A stretch of 48,761 nucleotides of DNA from assembly GCA_004213515.1 (NCBI GenBank), contig SHAK01000015.1:1-48761 (forward strand), read 5' to 3'. Both the position numbers and the translations under genes were made by a program. Shown here in pieces: positions 16,712-27,229 of the stretch. A model generated the notes under the pieces. The model worked only from the letters and a program-made list of their open reading frames with translations, had not been told where the DNA came from and made no database searches. How positions within the stretch are numbered: position 1 is the first letter of the stretch; each line of letters begins with the position of its first letter. This stretch comes from Limisphaerales bacterium (GTDB taxonomy: Bacteria; Verrucomicrobiota; Verrucomicrobiia; Limisphaerales; UBA1096).

Positions 16712-17587
16712 TTATGTTCCAGTAGATTTAGCGGCTAAAATTGCATGTTTAGTCAACTCGTTTTCATAGGCATTTTTTAGATCATTAACCAACTTATTTG
16801 AAGGGAGTTTTGTTGCTTCTATTCGTTCAACATTACGAATTCCTGTGGCTGCAGAGGTAACAAAAATTGCATCTGCTTTTTCAAGCTGCTTGGGTTTTAT
16901 TGATTCTTCTTCGACGGTTTTACCAAGTCTCGAAGCTAAGGCTATAACAAGCCTGCGAGTTACACCTGGTAATAATCCGTCATTTATTGGTGGAGTCCGA
17001 ATGGCTTCATCCTTTATATAAAAAACATTTGCAGATGAAGTTTCGGTTATATTGCCTTCAGAATTTATAATCAAACCGTCGTCTGTGTTTTTTTCTTTAG
17101 CAAAGCGTTTAGCCATTACTGAACCAAGTTTATTGTTTGACTTAATTGAAGTTAATATATCGCCTGCGGCTACGCGTATATTTGTAATTGATAGTGAAAT
17201 ACCCTTTTTTTCTATTTTGGGGATTTCATATAGAGAAATAAGTGATGTTGGGGGTTCGTCACCTGTAAAGTCATATCCGCGTTTTCCGGGTCCTCTTGTA
17301 ATTGTTAATCGAGCAATACAGTTGCTTGATCTGTTTAGTTTGATTAGTTCTTTCGTTTTTTCTGAAAACTCTAACGGAGTTAAAGGAACTTTTAGGTTAA
17401 TAGTTTTAGCGCCCTCAATTAATCGAGTCATGTGCCATTCCCATAGAAATGGTTTACCGTGGTGAATTCTTATTGTTTCGTATATTCCGTCCCCATAAAT
17501 AAAGCCGCGATCGTTCGGGGATATAGTGGCTTTATCTTTTAATATAATTTGCCCGTTTAAAAGAGCGTATGAGTTAGTTTGTTCCAT
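16712..17587 (-). CDS. Class IV PLP aminotransferase (ADC lyase / BCAT / D-AAT family)
   Basis: A 291-residue fold-type IV PLP enzyme. It has GDGIYETIRIHHGKPF at 32-47, the probable PLP lysine K149 in SIKSNNKLGS, the ITETSSANVF segment with the PLP-ring glutamate, and LLPGVTRRLV. These fit branched-chain aminotransferase, D-amino acid aminotransferase and aminodeoxychorismate lyase (PabC) alike. The length and the VTSAATGIRNVERI stretch do not separate these with confidence. No other folate or branched-chain gene is adjacent, so I give no gene symbol. Confidence 0.8.
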   Translation of the reverse strand: MEQTNSYALLNGQIILKDKATISPNDRGFIYGDGIYETIRIHHGKPFLWEWHMTRLIEGAKTINLKVPLTPLEFSEKTKELIKLNRSSNCIARLTITRGPGKRGYDFTGDEPPTSLISLYEIPKIEKKGISLSITNIRVAAGDILTSIKSNNKLGSVMAKRFAKEKNTDDGLIINSEGNITETSSANVFYIKDEAIRTPPINDGLLPGVTRRLVIALASRLGKTVEEESIKPKQLEKADAIFVTSAATGIRNVERIEATKLPSNKLVNDLKNAYENELTKHAILAAKSTGT

Positions 17588-17691
17588 TTTAATTAACTAT
17601 CCCGCTGACCAAATTTACAGAAATATGTTTTGTGTCAATATGGTATGCAGTTTTTGTAGCTAAATTTTAGTTTTATTCGTAAAAAGAAGTC

Positions 17692-18669
17692 ATGAGATTA
17701 TTTTTAAGTATTCGTTTTTTTTGTTTTTTTACTTTTTTTCTTACTCTGACATGCGGAGAGATTATTGCTCAGGATGAAAATAAACAAAGCCGCCGAGAGC
17801 GGTTAATGCAACGCTTTGACAAAAACAAGGACGGTAAATTGGATGGTAGGGAACGGGATGCTATTCGAAATTTTCTAAGCCGATCAAGTGATTCTGAGGG
17901 CGTCGAAACGACTAAGCGCAATGATAAGATTCATACTCCAAAAGACTACGATCCAAAGAAAGAATATCCCTTAATTCTAAATCTACATGGTTACAGAAGC
18001 AACGGTAAGGGACAATTAAGGTTCTTCCCATTGAAAGAACTTGCAGAGAAGTATGCTTTTATTTATTGCGCACCTGATGGAATAGACAATAGCTGGAATG
18101 CTACTGATGCCTGTTGCGATTGGAAGGGGAAAGTGGATGATTCCAAGTATCTCCGAAGTCTGATCCTAAAGGCGATGAAAGAATACAACATTGATAAAAA
18201 ACGAGTGTTCGTCACAGGCCTATCCAATGGGGGGTTCATGAGTTATCGGATGGCGCATGATCACTCAGACCTAATTACTGCGATTGTTCCGTTTGCTGGT
18301 GTTGGTTTTGATCAATGGCCAACTAATCCTAAGAATCCAGTTAGCGTGCTTCACGTTCATGGAACAAAGGATAAAACGATTAAATGGGCCGGTGGTGAGA
18401 TTGGAGGGGCGAGATATCCAAGCGCAAAAGATAATTTTTCAAAGTGGAAAACATTCAATGGCTGTCAAAAGAAGGCTGAAATAGAGAAAGATACTATTGA
18501 TTTAGACAGAAAAGTTCCAGGTAGTGAAACCGAGATTGTTAGATTTGAGTCCAATGATGGAAAAGTAGTAATGGAGCTTTGGGAGGTTGTTAAAGGAAGT
18601 CACGTAACTCCACCTCGAACTGCTGCTCGTGAGCGAATTATCGAATGGATGCTAGCAAGGACTAAATAA
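17692..18669 (+). CDS. Exported EF-hand plus alpha/beta-hydrolase esterase (PHB-depolymerase/LpqC type)
   Basis: A 325-residue secreted protein. A signal peptide covers residues 1-26. A single EF-hand loop follows, with ligands D43, N45, D47 and E54 (DKNKDGKLDGRE). After about 20 linker residues comes an alpha/beta-hydrolase domain with LNLHGYRSNG (oxyanion hole), the nucleophile S178 in GLSNGG, the acid region in HVHGTKDKT and a C-terminal GSHVTPP histidine. This is the esterase family that includes PHB depolymerases, feruloyl and acetylxylan esterases. The natural ester is unknown; carbohydrate de-esterification would fit the neighbours. It is convergent with aroC. Confidence 0.82.
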   Translation: MRLFLSIRFFCFFTFFLTLTCGEIIAQDENKQSRRERLMQRFDKNKDGKLDGRERDAIRNFLSRSSDSEGVETTKRNDKIHTPKDYDPKKEYPLILNLHGYRSNGKGQLRFFPLKELAEKYAFIYCAPDGIDNSWNATDACCDWKGKVDDSKYLRSLILKAMKEYNIDKKRVFVTGLSNGGFMSYRMAHDHSDLITAIVPFAGVGFDQWPTNPKNPVSVLHVHGTKDKTIKWAGGEIGGARYPSAKDNFSKWKTFNGCQKKAEIEKDTIDLDRKVPGSETEIVRFESNDGKVVMELWEVVKGSHVTPPRTAARERIIEWMLARTK

Positions 18670-18694
18670 TTAACCTTAAAATTAAGCTCAGTAT

Positions 18695-18712
18695 AGTGAG
18701 AGCACTTTTTTT
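18695..18712 (+). terminator. Weak hairpin plus T7 tract between convergent genes
   Basis: A 4-bp stem AGTG-AGAG-CACT (18695-18706) runs into seven T residues (18706-18712), 26 bases after the esterase stop. The stem is short, so this is a weak intrinsic-terminator candidate. Confidence 0.3.
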
Positions 18713-18713
18713 G

Positions 18714-19805
18714 TTACTTCCACTGGTTTTGTGCTCGATGACGTAGTGCGTGATCAGCTAGCACAAGTGCTGTCATTGCTTCAACCATTGGAACAGCACG
18801 TGGAAGTACACATGGGTCGTGACGACCTCTGCCTCGTAGTGTTGTGTTTTTTAGGTTTTCATCAACAGTCTCTTGCTCGTGCATGACGGTTGCTACAGGT
18901 TTGAAGGCTACTCGAAAGTGTAGCGTTTCACCGTTTGAAATTCCTCCTTGAACTCCGCCAGAATTATTCTGAGTTGTCCGTACTTTTCCTTTGCGTGCAC
19001 GTATAGGGTCGTTGTGCTCTTTTCCAGTAAGTAGTGTGCCTTCAAATCCAGACCCAACTTCAAAGCCTTTCGAGGCAGGTAGGCTCAGCATTGCTTTTGC
19101 TAAATCTGCTTCAAGTCGGTCGAATACCGGTTCCCCCCAGCCAACAGGCAACCCGCGAGCGACGCCTTCGATAATTCCTCCAACTGTATTCCCTGCTTTT
19201 CGAGTGCGTTCAATAAGCTTTATCATCTTCTCGGCAATTATTTTTTCAGGGCAGCGAACAATATTTGATTCAATATCTCGCATTTTCACCTTTTCATGAT
19301 CGATATCAGCCGTGATTTTTTGAACCTGTTTGACGTATGATAAGACTTCAACCCCAAATCGCTGTTTTAGTAACTTTTTAGCAACGGCGCCGCCAGCTAC
19401 TCTTGCAATTGTTTCTCGGGCGCTAGATCGTCCGCCACCTTGCCAATTTCGAATACCAAATTTGTTTTGATAAGTATAATCAGCGTGGGAAGGGCGGAAT
19501 TTTGTTTTCATTTCTGAGTAGGCTTCAGGTCGATGATCTTTATTCTGAACGATCATGTGTATTGGTGTTCCAATCGTTTTCCCTTCGAATGTTCCAGATA
19601 AAATAGTTACCTTATCAGCTTCATTTCGAGGAGTGACAATCTTCGATTGACCAGGCCTACGGCGATTGAGTTCCGGTTGAATATCTGTCTCATCCAGTTC
19701 TAGCATGGGAGGGCAACCATCAAGTACTACGCCAACAGCTCCCCCATGAGACTCTCCAAAAGTTGTGATTCTAAATAAATGGCCAAAAGTATTTGGCATA
19801 GACAT
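18714..19805 (-). CDS. aroC: Chorismate synthase
   Basis: Converts EPSP to chorismate with reduced FMN, the last step of the shikimate pathway. The 363-residue protein shows [10 protein letters not shown] near residue 16, the [20 protein letters not shown] core and the C-terminal [18 protein letters not shown], all family signatures. The first codons are ATG-TCT-ATG, so translation may begin at either Met. It is divergent from the LamG/PQQ protein gene. Confidence 0.97.
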   Translation of the reverse strand: MSMPNTFGHLFRITTFGESHGGAVGVVLDGCPPMLELDETDIQPELNRRRPGQSKIVTPRNEADKVTILSGTFEGKTIGTPIHMIVQNKDHRPEAYSEMKTKFRPSHADYTYQNKFGIRNWQGGGRSSARETIARVAGGAVAKKLLKQRFGVEVLSYVKQVQKITADIDHEKVKMRDIESNIVRCPEKIIAEKMIKLIERTRKAGNTVGGIIEGVARGLPVGWGEPVFDRLEADLAKAMLSLPASKGFEVGSGFEGTLLTGKEHNDPIRARKGKVRTTQNNSGGVQGGISNGETLHFRVAFKPVATVMHEQETVDENLKNTTLRGRGRHDPCVLPRAVPMVEAMTALVLADHALRHRAQNQWK

Positions 19806-19887
19806 ATTGTGAGGGAAAATTTGTCATGTGGCAAATCCCTCGCATAAAAGGCTGGTCGGCCGGTGTGACTTTGGTAACAGTAGCCCT

Positions 19888-22794
19888 ATGCGAGCCAACC
19901 ACAGTTTACTTTATATTTGGCCGGTATTTGTAGCTACATCTATAATTTCAATCTTCGTTAGTAGTGTTTCAGCTGCAGCGGACAGCCCCGCTTTGGGTCA
20001 CTGGTTGTTTTCATTGGATAGGGTAAAGGGGACAACAATCCAAGCTGTTGTAGGGGCTGATGCTACGATTGAAGGGCTTGGAAGATCTGTTAGCTTCGCT
20101 GACGCTTCATCTCCTAAGCACGTTAAATTAACTGGCAACGGTTCCAGAATTGAGGTGGCATCCAATATTTCTTCTCTCAAGATGCCAAAACAAGCTATTA
20201 CGCTTGAGGCTTGGGTTCGTATTGATAAACCGGCTCAATGGGGCGGAATTATTGGTGCACTGCAAGATAATGGAACCTATGAAAAAGGTTGGTTACTCGG
20301 TTACCAAAACAAAAACTTTTGTTTTGCTATTAATTCTGAAGGTAGCAGCAAACTTACTTACCTGACTTCACCTTCTGATTTTCAAATTGGACAATGGTAT
20401 CATTTGGTGGGTACCTATGATGGAGTTACCCAGAAACTATTTGTAGATGGAAAAATCGCAGCTGAGGAAACTGAGCAGAATGGCCAAATTGTTTACCCAC
20501 CTAAGGCGTGGTTAGAGATTGGTGCTTACCATGATGACGATGAACTTTTTATGATGAGCGGATGTCTGCACGAAGTTCGAATGCTTGATCAAGCATTGTC
20601 TCCTGAAAAAGTTAAGTCATTATATAATGCGAAGAAATCATTGTTCCCTGAGCCTGAAAAGCCAGTTGAACCTTTGGCTATTGCATATGGGCCTTTTGTT
20701 GATTGGATTGACCGCACAACAGCAAGTATTACTTGGGAACTTGATCAGCCGATTCAGGGGCAGGTGAGGTGGGTTGCACCAAGTGGGCATTCTAATATAT
20801 TGAAAGATAATAATTTATCCAAAAGGCATACTGTTATTGTTAAGGATTTAATTCGAGAAGGAGAATACTCTTATCAAATACTTGGCAATACTCCATCACT
20901 CCGAAGTAAACTATATAAGTTTGATTCCTCATTTTACTACAGGCTTCCTAAGGTTTCGCTTGCATCAGCTAAGGTTAATGAATCGAGTAAATTGCAGTCA
21001 GTGGCCAAACAAATGCTTAGCCTTTCAAAAGCTCGAGGCGGTTACTGTTTGGTTTTAGGGGGTGTTGATGGAAGTTTAATTTTAGAAATGGTAAAGCAAT
21101 CTGATTTTCAATTCATTCTGCTTGAGGAAGATCCTGAGGTTGCCCATAAAATACGCAAGAATCTAGATTCAGCTGGCGTTTACGGTGCCCGTGCAACTGT
21201 TAAGTTGGGGAGTTTAAGGGAGCGGGTATTTGGACCGATGATGTTCAATTTGATTGTTTCCGAGCGAGATGTATTAGCTGGTACAATTCCCAAAGACCCC
21301 GCTCCTGAAGTATTCCGATATTTAGCTCCGGCGGGAGGGGCTTTAGTTTTTAGCAAAGGGAAGGAGGCTTTATTAACCAAAAAATGGTTTGGGAATTTAG
21401 ATACTAGATATATCCGTAATGAAAAAAATGAGACTGTTTGGTTTGTTAGTGAACGCCCTCGGTTGAAAGGCTCTGGAGATTGGACACATCAATATGGTAA
21501 TGCTCAAAACACTTCTTGTAGTGATGACGAATTGGTAAAAGGAGCCATGGGCGTTAAATGGTGGGGAGAACCAGGACCTCGCCCAATGCCTGACCGTGGT
21601 CCTCGCAATCCTGCACCGCTTTCAGCCGGAGGTAAGTTGTACATTCAGGGTGATCGAGTTTTATTTGGGCTCGATGCATATAATGGTACTGTTTTATGGA
21701 GTCAGTCTTGTCCTGAGATGAGGCGTGCAAATATACCAAGAGACAGCAGCAATATGGTTGCGGATGATCGTGGTTTGTATCTTGCTCAGGGTCGTTATTG
21801 TATAAATTTCGTTGGTTCAACCGGTCAGCGCTCTAATGTTTATTCTGTTCCAGATGCAGATACTGGCGAATATAATTGGTCTTTTCTTGCTGTTGTTGAT
21901 CAGACATTAGTTGGTAGTCGTGTGTCAAGAGGTACAGTATATCTGGGGGACGATGGTGAATGGTATGAGAATTTTAAACCAAATGATATTAGTCGAGTTA
22001 CCAGTGATCGGCTTTTTGGTGTAGATACAAAATCTGGTGATATTCGTTGGGAGTACAATGGAGGAGCAATTATCAATTCTACAATAACTATAGGAAAGGA
22101 TGATGTGATTTACTTTATTGAGAGTGCTGCAGCCGTGGCGATTGAGAAGGCTGGAACTATTCAGAACATTAGCCAGCTAACAAATCAGCGACTTGTTGCT
22201 TTAGATCTTAAATCAGGTGAGAGAAAATGGGAGCGTGATCATGATTTCTCGAAATTGCAGTACATGACTTATTTAGTCTATTCGAATGATAAGCTAATTG
22301 CTACAGGGACTGACAAGGATAAGAACTATCACACCTATGCCCTTGCTGCGACTAGGCAAGTAACAAAAAACAAAGATGGTGAACAATCTTTTTTGCCTCC
22401 AGGCAGTCTGCTTTGGGAAGATCATCATAAGGAAGGGAAGGGGCATCACAGTGGGCATTTGCAGCATCCGGTTGTTATTGATGATACTTTTTATTCAGAT
22501 CAGTGGGCATTTGATTTGAAAACGGGTAAGCAAATTCGAGATGACCTACCTGAGAGAAGAGGGTGCGGAACAATGTCTGCAAGTAAATATAGTATGTTTT
22601 ATCGCCATTATTTTCATGGCATGTGGAATTTAGATACAAATGAGCGTTCGCAGTTTGAGGGGATTAGGAGTGGGTGTTGGCTTGGGCTAATTCCCGCGGG
22701 AGGAATGCTGCTCGCTCCTGAAACCAGTGCCGGATGTTCTTGTACGCATTCTATTCAGACTTCGGTTGGCTATCTCCCAAGAGCATTAGAGTAG
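19888..22794 (+). CDS. Exported LamG / FN3-like / methyltransferase-like / PQQ-propeller fusion
   Basis: With the ATG at 19888 the product has 968 residues and a clean signal peptide ending near VSAAADS; a GTG at 19828 in the same frame would add 20 residues and bury the signal. Domains in order: LamG-type concanavalin fold (about 35-245), a fibronectin/phosphatase-N-like beta domain (265-345), a Rossmann domain resembling class I methyltransferases (382-500) with a degenerate motif I (LVLGGVDGS) and acidic motif II (LLEEDPE), and a BamB-like PQQ propeller (530-960) with repeats such as GLDAYNGTVLWSQ, GVDTKSGDIRWEY and ALDLKSGERKWER. I infer glycan binding or oxidation at the cell surface. 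The methyltransferase-like part is unlikely to be active outside the cell. Confidence 0.8.
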   Translation: MRANHSLLYIWPVFVATSIISIFVSSVSAAADSPALGHWLFSLDRVKGTTIQAVVGADATIEGLGRSVSFADASSPKHVKLTGNGSRIEVASNISSLKMPKQAITLEAWVRIDKPAQWGGIIGALQDNGTYEKGWLLGYQNKNFCFAINSEGSSKLTYLTSPSDFQIGQWYHLVGTYDGVTQKLFVDGKIAAEETEQNGQIVYPPKAWLEIGAYHDDDELFMMSGCLHEVRMLDQALSPEKVKSLYNAKKSLFPEPEKPVEPLAIAYGPFVDWIDRTTASITWELDQPIQGQVRWVAPSGHSNILKDNNLSKRHTVIVKDLIREGEYSYQILGNTPSLRSKLYKFDSSFYYRLPKVSLASAKVNESSKLQSVAKQMLSLSKARGGYCLVLGGVDGSLILEMVKQSDFQFILLEEDPEVAHKIRKNLDSAGVYGARATVKLGSLRERVFGPMMFNLIVSERDVLAGTIPKDPAPEVFRYLAPAGGALVFSKGKEALLTKKWFGNLDTRYIRNEKNETVWFVSERPRLKGSGDWTHQYGNAQNTSCSDDELVKGAMGVKWWGEPGPRPMPDRGPRNPAPLSAGGKLYIQGDRVLFGLDAYNGTVLWSQSCPEMRRANIPRDSSNMVADDRGLYLAQGRYCINFVGSTGQRSNVYSVPDADTGEYNWSFLAVVDQTLVGSRVSRGTVYLGDDGEWYENFKPNDISRVTSDRLFGVDTKSGDIRWEYNGGAIINSTITIGKDDVIYFIESAAAVAIEKAGTIQNISQLTNQRLVALDLKSGERKWERDHDFSKLQYMTYLVYSNDKLIATGTDKDKNYHTYALAATRQVTKNKDGEQSFLPPGSLLWEDHHKEGKGHHSGHLQHPVVIDDTFYSDQWAFDLKTGKQIRDDLPERRGCGTMSASKYSMFYRHYFHGMWNLDTNERSQFEGIRSGCWLGLIPAGGMLLAPETSAGCSCTHSIQTSVGYLPRALE

Positions 22795-22972
22795 ATAGGT
22801 ATTATAAACTATATCATTTTGTTGAGATTGCTTAATTTTAAACTCCACGGATTATAGTAAATGCCTGCAAGTTTTTTGCATTTTTTTATCCAATTATTGT
22901 CATTAAAGGCCAGGTATTGCCACTGTGCATTAAACCTATTTTTTTTTGCATTTTTTTTGTTTATGAATCCAT

Positions 22973-25780
22973 TTGCAAAATAAGTGTGTAACGTTATTTT
23001 TTGCCTGCTGCGTGAGTTTATTTATTTTCAATAAACGTTTTTTAGTATGTCTAATAATTGGTTGCTTGCCTTTTTGTTGGGGGGCTAGTTCTGATTCTTT
23101 AGTTTCTCATTGGGCTTATGTCACTCCTGAACACCCAAATTTTTCTAGGATAGATAATCCTAACCCAATAGATCATTTTATTTCAGAGCGTTTGAGAAAA
23201 GATGGGATGCGTTTGTCCAGATTAGCTAAGCCTGAAAAGCAGTTGCGTCGTGTATATTTGGATTTGATTGGTCGCCCCCCTCAGCCAGGTGAGTCTCAAT
23301 CTTTTCTATCGAACCCATCTGATCTTGAATATAACTCTACAGTGGATCGTTTATTGGCTAGTCCACAGTATGGTGAAAAATGGGCGCGTCGATGGCTCGA
23401 TCTAGCTCGTTATGCTGATTCAAACGGTTTTCAGGCTGATCAATTACGCGATAGTTGGGCTTATCGAGACTGGGTTATTGAATCATTAAATTCAGGAATG
23501 CCATTAGACAGATTTACTATTGAACAGTTAGCTGGTGACCTTTTACCTCAGTCAACAATTTCTCAAAAGATTGCTACTGGATTTCATCGGACGCCTACAT
23601 GCAATGTGGAAGCAGGTGTACATCCAGAATCAAATAGAATTAATCAGGTTATTGATAGGGTTAACACTACGGGTACAGTTTTTTTGGGAACTACTTTTGA
23701 ATGTGCACAATGTCACGATCACAAATATGATCCAATTTCTATGAAAGAGTATTATCAGTTATTTGCTTTTTTTAACAACACCCCGCTAGAGGTTAAGAAC
23801 ACTAGTGGCGTAACTTGGGATTTTTATGGGCCAAAAATGGATTTGCCACTTAGTCAGTTGAAACTGAAAAAAAAGAACTTGTTAAAAGAGGAGTTGAAGG
23901 CGTTTGAGTTAGAGAAAAAGAATATAAAACGATCGCTAAGTATTGAACAAAAAGTATGGGAAGATGAGATTTTGCATACATTAAAAGATGCTCCTAAATG
24001 GAATGTTTTTCATATCGGTGCATTTAGCTCAACGGGTGATTCTAGTTATATTGTTAACCAAGATCAAAGTGTTCTGGTGTATGGAGAAAATCCAGATAGT
24101 TCAACCTATAAAATTATAATAAAAGATCCCAAATTAGTTCGTGTCACTTCAATACGATTGGAGGCTTTGCTTGATGCTTCGATGAAAAAAAACGGACCCG
24201 GAAGAAATTTTGAAGTGTCGGACAATCCTAATTTTGTTCTAAATGAATTTAGCCTTAAAGTTAACGGGAGAAAGGCACTTTTTTCTGATGCGAAAGCATC
24301 GTTTTCTCAGGAAAAATTCGATGTTTTGGGAGCTATTGATAATGATGCCAAATCTGGTTGGGCTATTAATCCTCAATTTGGGAAATCTCACCAAGCTGTT
24401 TTTACTTTAAAACAAGATCTTCTCTTGGAAACAGGGAGTAGATTAGAATTTAAGTTAGTTCAAAATCATGGAGGAGGCCGGACAATTGGCCGTTTTCGTT
24501 TATCAGGAATTCAAGGCGATCATTCAAAAGTGAATTTACCAACTGAAATTCAGTCTATATTATTATTATCGGATAATCGTAATGATACTCAGATTAAAAG
24601 GTTAGCTAATTACTATGCTTCAATTCATCCAAGGTTAAAGGTGATTGAAATTCGTTTGGCTGACTTAAAGAAAAAAATTGATGATATCAAACCGGAGACG
24701 ACATTAATTATGTCTGAGATGGATAAGTCTCGTGAAACCAAAGTAATGATGAGAGGGGATTATTTGACTCCAGGCGACAAAGTTACTCCAGGGACTCCTG
24801 CAGTTTTGCATGCATTTGATAAAACTTTTCCGAAGAATAGACTAGGGCTAGCTCAATGGTTGGTGGATCCAGATAATCCATTAACTTCAAGAGTGTTTGT
24901 GAATCGTTGGTGGTCAGCCTTTATGGGGAGAGGGATAGTAAGAACTCAAGAGGACTTTGGAACCCAAGGAGAGGTTCCTACTCATCCTGAACTGTTGGAT
25001 TGGTTGGCTATTGAATTAGTTCAAAAAGGTTGGTCGATGAAACATATTCACAAATTGATTGTTACAAGTCATGCTTATCGACAATCCTCTGTTACTACGA
25101 AAGAGCATCTTAAAAAAGATCCAGCCAATAGATTATATGCTCGAGCTCCTCGAGTGCGTATGAGTGCAGAGATGATTCGTGATTCAGCTCTGGCTACTAG
25201 TGGACTGCTTGAGCCTAAGATGTTCGGACCACCTGTTTATCCTCCTCAGCCAGAAGGAATTTGGCGTCATGTTGGCCGTAATGCCCCGAAGTTTTTGCCA
25301 TCTGAAAACGAAAACCGATTCAGGCGAGCAGTTTATGTTGTATGGCGGCGTGGTGCTCCGTATGCAAGTTTTGTAAACTTTGATGCGCCTGATCGTGGGG
25401 CTTGTGTGGTGGACAGGGCTCGAACAAACACGCCGCTTCAGGCTTTGACTTTATTGAATGATCAAGCGTTTGTAGAAATGAGTTTGGCTTTCGCTGCGCG
25501 AATCCTTCAAGAACCGAAATTGGTTAATGACGAGCAGAGAATTCAGTTCGCATTCCGTGTAGCCTTAGCTCGCAACGCTAAACAGGTTGAAGTTGATTAT
25601 CTCAAGGTGCTACTAAGAAAACGTGAGAATCAATTAATCAAAAGTCCAAAAACTATTGACGCATTGTTAAGCGAAGCTAAGTGGGTTCCTTTCAAAACTA
25701 ACAATCAAGAGGGAATTGCTAAATGGTTTACTGTAGCAAATATTCTTTTGAATTTAGACGAAGCCATAACGAAAGGTTAA
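22973..25780 (+). CDS. PSD1 protein (DUF1549-DUF1553), module A
   Basis: A 935-residue exported protein. It uses a non-ATG start: TTG at 22973, or GTG at 23012, which would place the hydrophobic signal nearer the N-terminus. DUF1549 occupies about residues 45-265 with LDLIGRPP and RWLDLARYADSNG, and contains CxxCH at C244-A-Q-C247-H248 (CHDHKYDPIS). A beta-rich insert follows (about 330-515), then DUF1553 (about 600-880) with NPLTSRVFVNRWW and GRGIVRTQEDFG. It lacks the N-terminal cytochrome c domain present in the module B homologue at 38114. PSD1 proteins are nearly always paired with DUF1501 proteins, as here 3 bases downstream. Their biochemistry is unknown. Confidence 0.88.
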   Translation: MQNKCVTLFFACCVSLFIFNKRFLVCLIIGCLPFCWGASSDSLVSHWAYVTPEHPNFSRIDNPNPIDHFISERLRKDGMRLSRLAKPEKQLRRVYLDLIGRPPQPGESQSFLSNPSDLEYNSTVDRLLASPQYGEKWARRWLDLARYADSNGFQADQLRDSWAYRDWVIESLNSGMPLDRFTIEQLAGDLLPQSTISQKIATGFHRTPTCNVEAGVHPESNRINQVIDRVNTTGTVFLGTTFECAQCHDHKYDPISMKEYYQLFAFFNNTPLEVKNTSGVTWDFYGPKMDLPLSQLKLKKKNLLKEELKAFELEKKNIKRSLSIEQKVWEDEILHTLKDAPKWNVFHIGAFSSTGDSSYIVNQDQSVLVYGENPDSSTYKIIIKDPKLVRVTSIRLEALLDASMKKNGPGRNFEVSDNPNFVLNEFSLKVNGRKALFSDAKASFSQEKFDVLGAIDNDAKSGWAINPQFGKSHQAVFTLKQDLLLETGSRLEFKLVQNHGGGRTIGRFRLSGIQGDHSKVNLPTEIQSILLLSDNRNDTQIKRLANYYASIHPRLKVIEIRLADLKKKIDDIKPETTLIMSEMDKSRETKVMMRGDYLTPGDKVTPGTPAVLHAFDKTFPKNRLGLAQWLVDPDNPLTSRVFVNRWWSAFMGRGIVRTQEDFGTQGEVPTHPELLDWLAIELVQKGWSMKHIHKLIVTSHAYRQSSVTTKEHLKKDPANRLYARAPRVRMSAEMIRDSALATSGLLEPKMFGPPVYPPQPEGIWRHVGRNAPKFLPSENENRFRRAVYVVWRRGAPYASFVNFDAPDRGACVVDRARTNTPLQALTLLNDQAFVEMSLAFAARILQEPKLVNDEQRIQFAFRVALARNAKQVEVDYLKVLLRKRENQLIKSPKTIDALLSEAKWVPFKTNNQEGIAKWFTVANILLNLDEAITKG

Positions 25781-25783
25781 TTA

Positions 25784-27214
25784 GTGACTTCTCGACAGTA
25801 TTATTTAACAGAAACACGTCGTGAGTTTTTAAAATATACTGGCACTGGTATAGGGGCATTAGGACTAGCATCAGCCTTAAATAATAATCTTTATGCCGCC
25901 TCTAATAACGAAAGCGTTTCCTTTCTTAATCCTCACTTTGTACCCAAAGCGAAGAATGTAATTTACATACACCTAGTTGGGGGACCTTCTCATTTAGAAT
26001 TGTTTGATCATAAGCCAGAATTAATCAAACGTGACGGCCAAAAATGTCCTGATCATATGTTTAAAGGTAAACAGTTGGCTTTCATTCGTGATCATCCGAC
26101 ACTTCTTGGTACTAGATTTAAGTATAATAAATATGGACAAGGCGGATTGGCGTTATCTGAACATTTGCCATTGATGGGTAAAATGGCTGATCATTTAGCT
26201 ATAGTGAAAACCGTTCGCACCGAGCAATTTAACCATGCGCCGGCTCAGTTGTTTTTACATACTGGTTTCGAGCGCTTCGGTCGCCCCGGTTTAGGTTCTT
26301 GGGTAAGTTATGGTTTAGGAACCGAGAACCGTGATTTACCAAGTTATGTAGTGCTGATTACGGGTAGTGTGGCTGGGGCTGGTAATAGTTTATGGGGTAG
26401 CGGTTTTTTGCCGACACTCCATCAAGGGGTTGAGTTTAGAAGTCAAGGTGATCCTGTTTTATTTCTTTCCAATCCAAAAGGAATAAGCGATCAAAACAGA
26501 AGAGATATAATTAGCGGCATTAATTTCTTAAATGAAACTGCTTTAGCTGATGTGGGGGACCCTGAAATTGCCACTCGAATTTCTCAGTATGAGCTGGCGT
26601 ATCGTATGCAAGCTAGTGTGCCTGAGTTAATGTCAATAAATAGTGAGACTTCTTCGACTCTAGAGTCTTACGGGGCTAAGCCGGGCAATAAAAGTTTTGC
26701 GAACAATTGTCTTTTAGCAAGGCGATTAGTAGAGAGGGGAGTTCGTTTTGTCCAATTATTTGATCAGGGATGGGATCACCATAGTGGTCTTTTTGGTAGC
26801 ATTCCAAAAAAAGCACGCCAGTTGGATCGGCCTGTTGCTGCGCTTATATCAGATTTGCGAGAAAGAGGATTGCTTGACGAAACATTGATTGTAATTGGCG
26901 CCGAGTTTGGTCGGACCCCAATGTTACAGGGGCTAAGTAACAATAGGGCAGCTAATAATGTTGGAAGAGATCATCATAAAGAGGCTTACTCGATGATTTT
27001 TGCTGGTGGTGGAATACGTGGAGGAACGAGCTACGGAGAGACAGATGAGTTGGGTTACCAAGCTATAGACAATCCAGTTCATGTACATGATATAAATGCA
27101 ACAATTCTTCATCAACTTGGTTTAAATCATGAGAGGCTTACTTTTAAGTATCAGGGACGTAAATTTCGCCTCACAGATGTTCATGGTGATGTTATTAATG
27201 GTATTTTGACTTAA
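25784..27214 (+). CDS. DUF1501 protein (Tat-exported), module A
   Basis: A 476-residue protein starting with GTG, 3 bases after the PSD1 stop, so translationally coupled. The N-terminus carries a twin-arginine motif ([10 protein letters not shown], Arg 12-13) and a hydrophobic stretch, pointing to export in a folded state. The body belongs to DUF1501, related to the alkaline phosphatase/sulfatase superfamily: [40 protein letters not shown] and GAEFGRTP line up with the metal-site regions. A hydrolase of sulfate or phosphate esters is plausible but unproven. An AAAGG about 10 bases upstream may serve as ribosome-binding site. Confidence 0.88.
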   Translation: MTSRQYYLTETRREFLKYTGTGIGALGLASALNNNLYAASNNESVSFLNPHFVPKAKNVIYIHLVGGPSHLELFDHKPELIKRDGQKCPDHMFKGKQLAFIRDHPTLLGTRFKYNKYGQGGLALSEHLPLMGKMADHLAIVKTVRTEQFNHAPAQLFLHTGFERFGRPGLGSWVSYGLGTENRDLPSYVVLITGSVAGAGNSLWGSGFLPTLHQGVEFRSQGDPVLFLSNPKGISDQNRRDIISGINFLNETALADVGDPEIATRISQYELAYRMQASVPELMSINSETSSTLESYGAKPGNKSFANNCLLARRLVERGVRFVQLFDQGWDHHSGLFGSIPKKARQLDRPVAALISDLRERGLLDETLIVIGAEFGRTPMLQGLSNNRAANNVGRDHHKEAYSMIFAGGGIRGGTSYGETDELGYQAIDNPVHVHDINATILHQLGLNHERLTFKYQGRKFRLTDVHGDVINGILT

Positions 27215-27229
27215 TAAATCTTGCTAATA

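Noticed and set aside
19828-19887. GTG start for the LamG/PQQ protein
   Set aside because: It would put 20 polar residues before a good signal peptide. The ATG at 19888 gives a normal export signal.
27221-27229. TTG start for the GDPD gene
   Set aside because: The ATG at 27230 directly begins a standard signal peptide.
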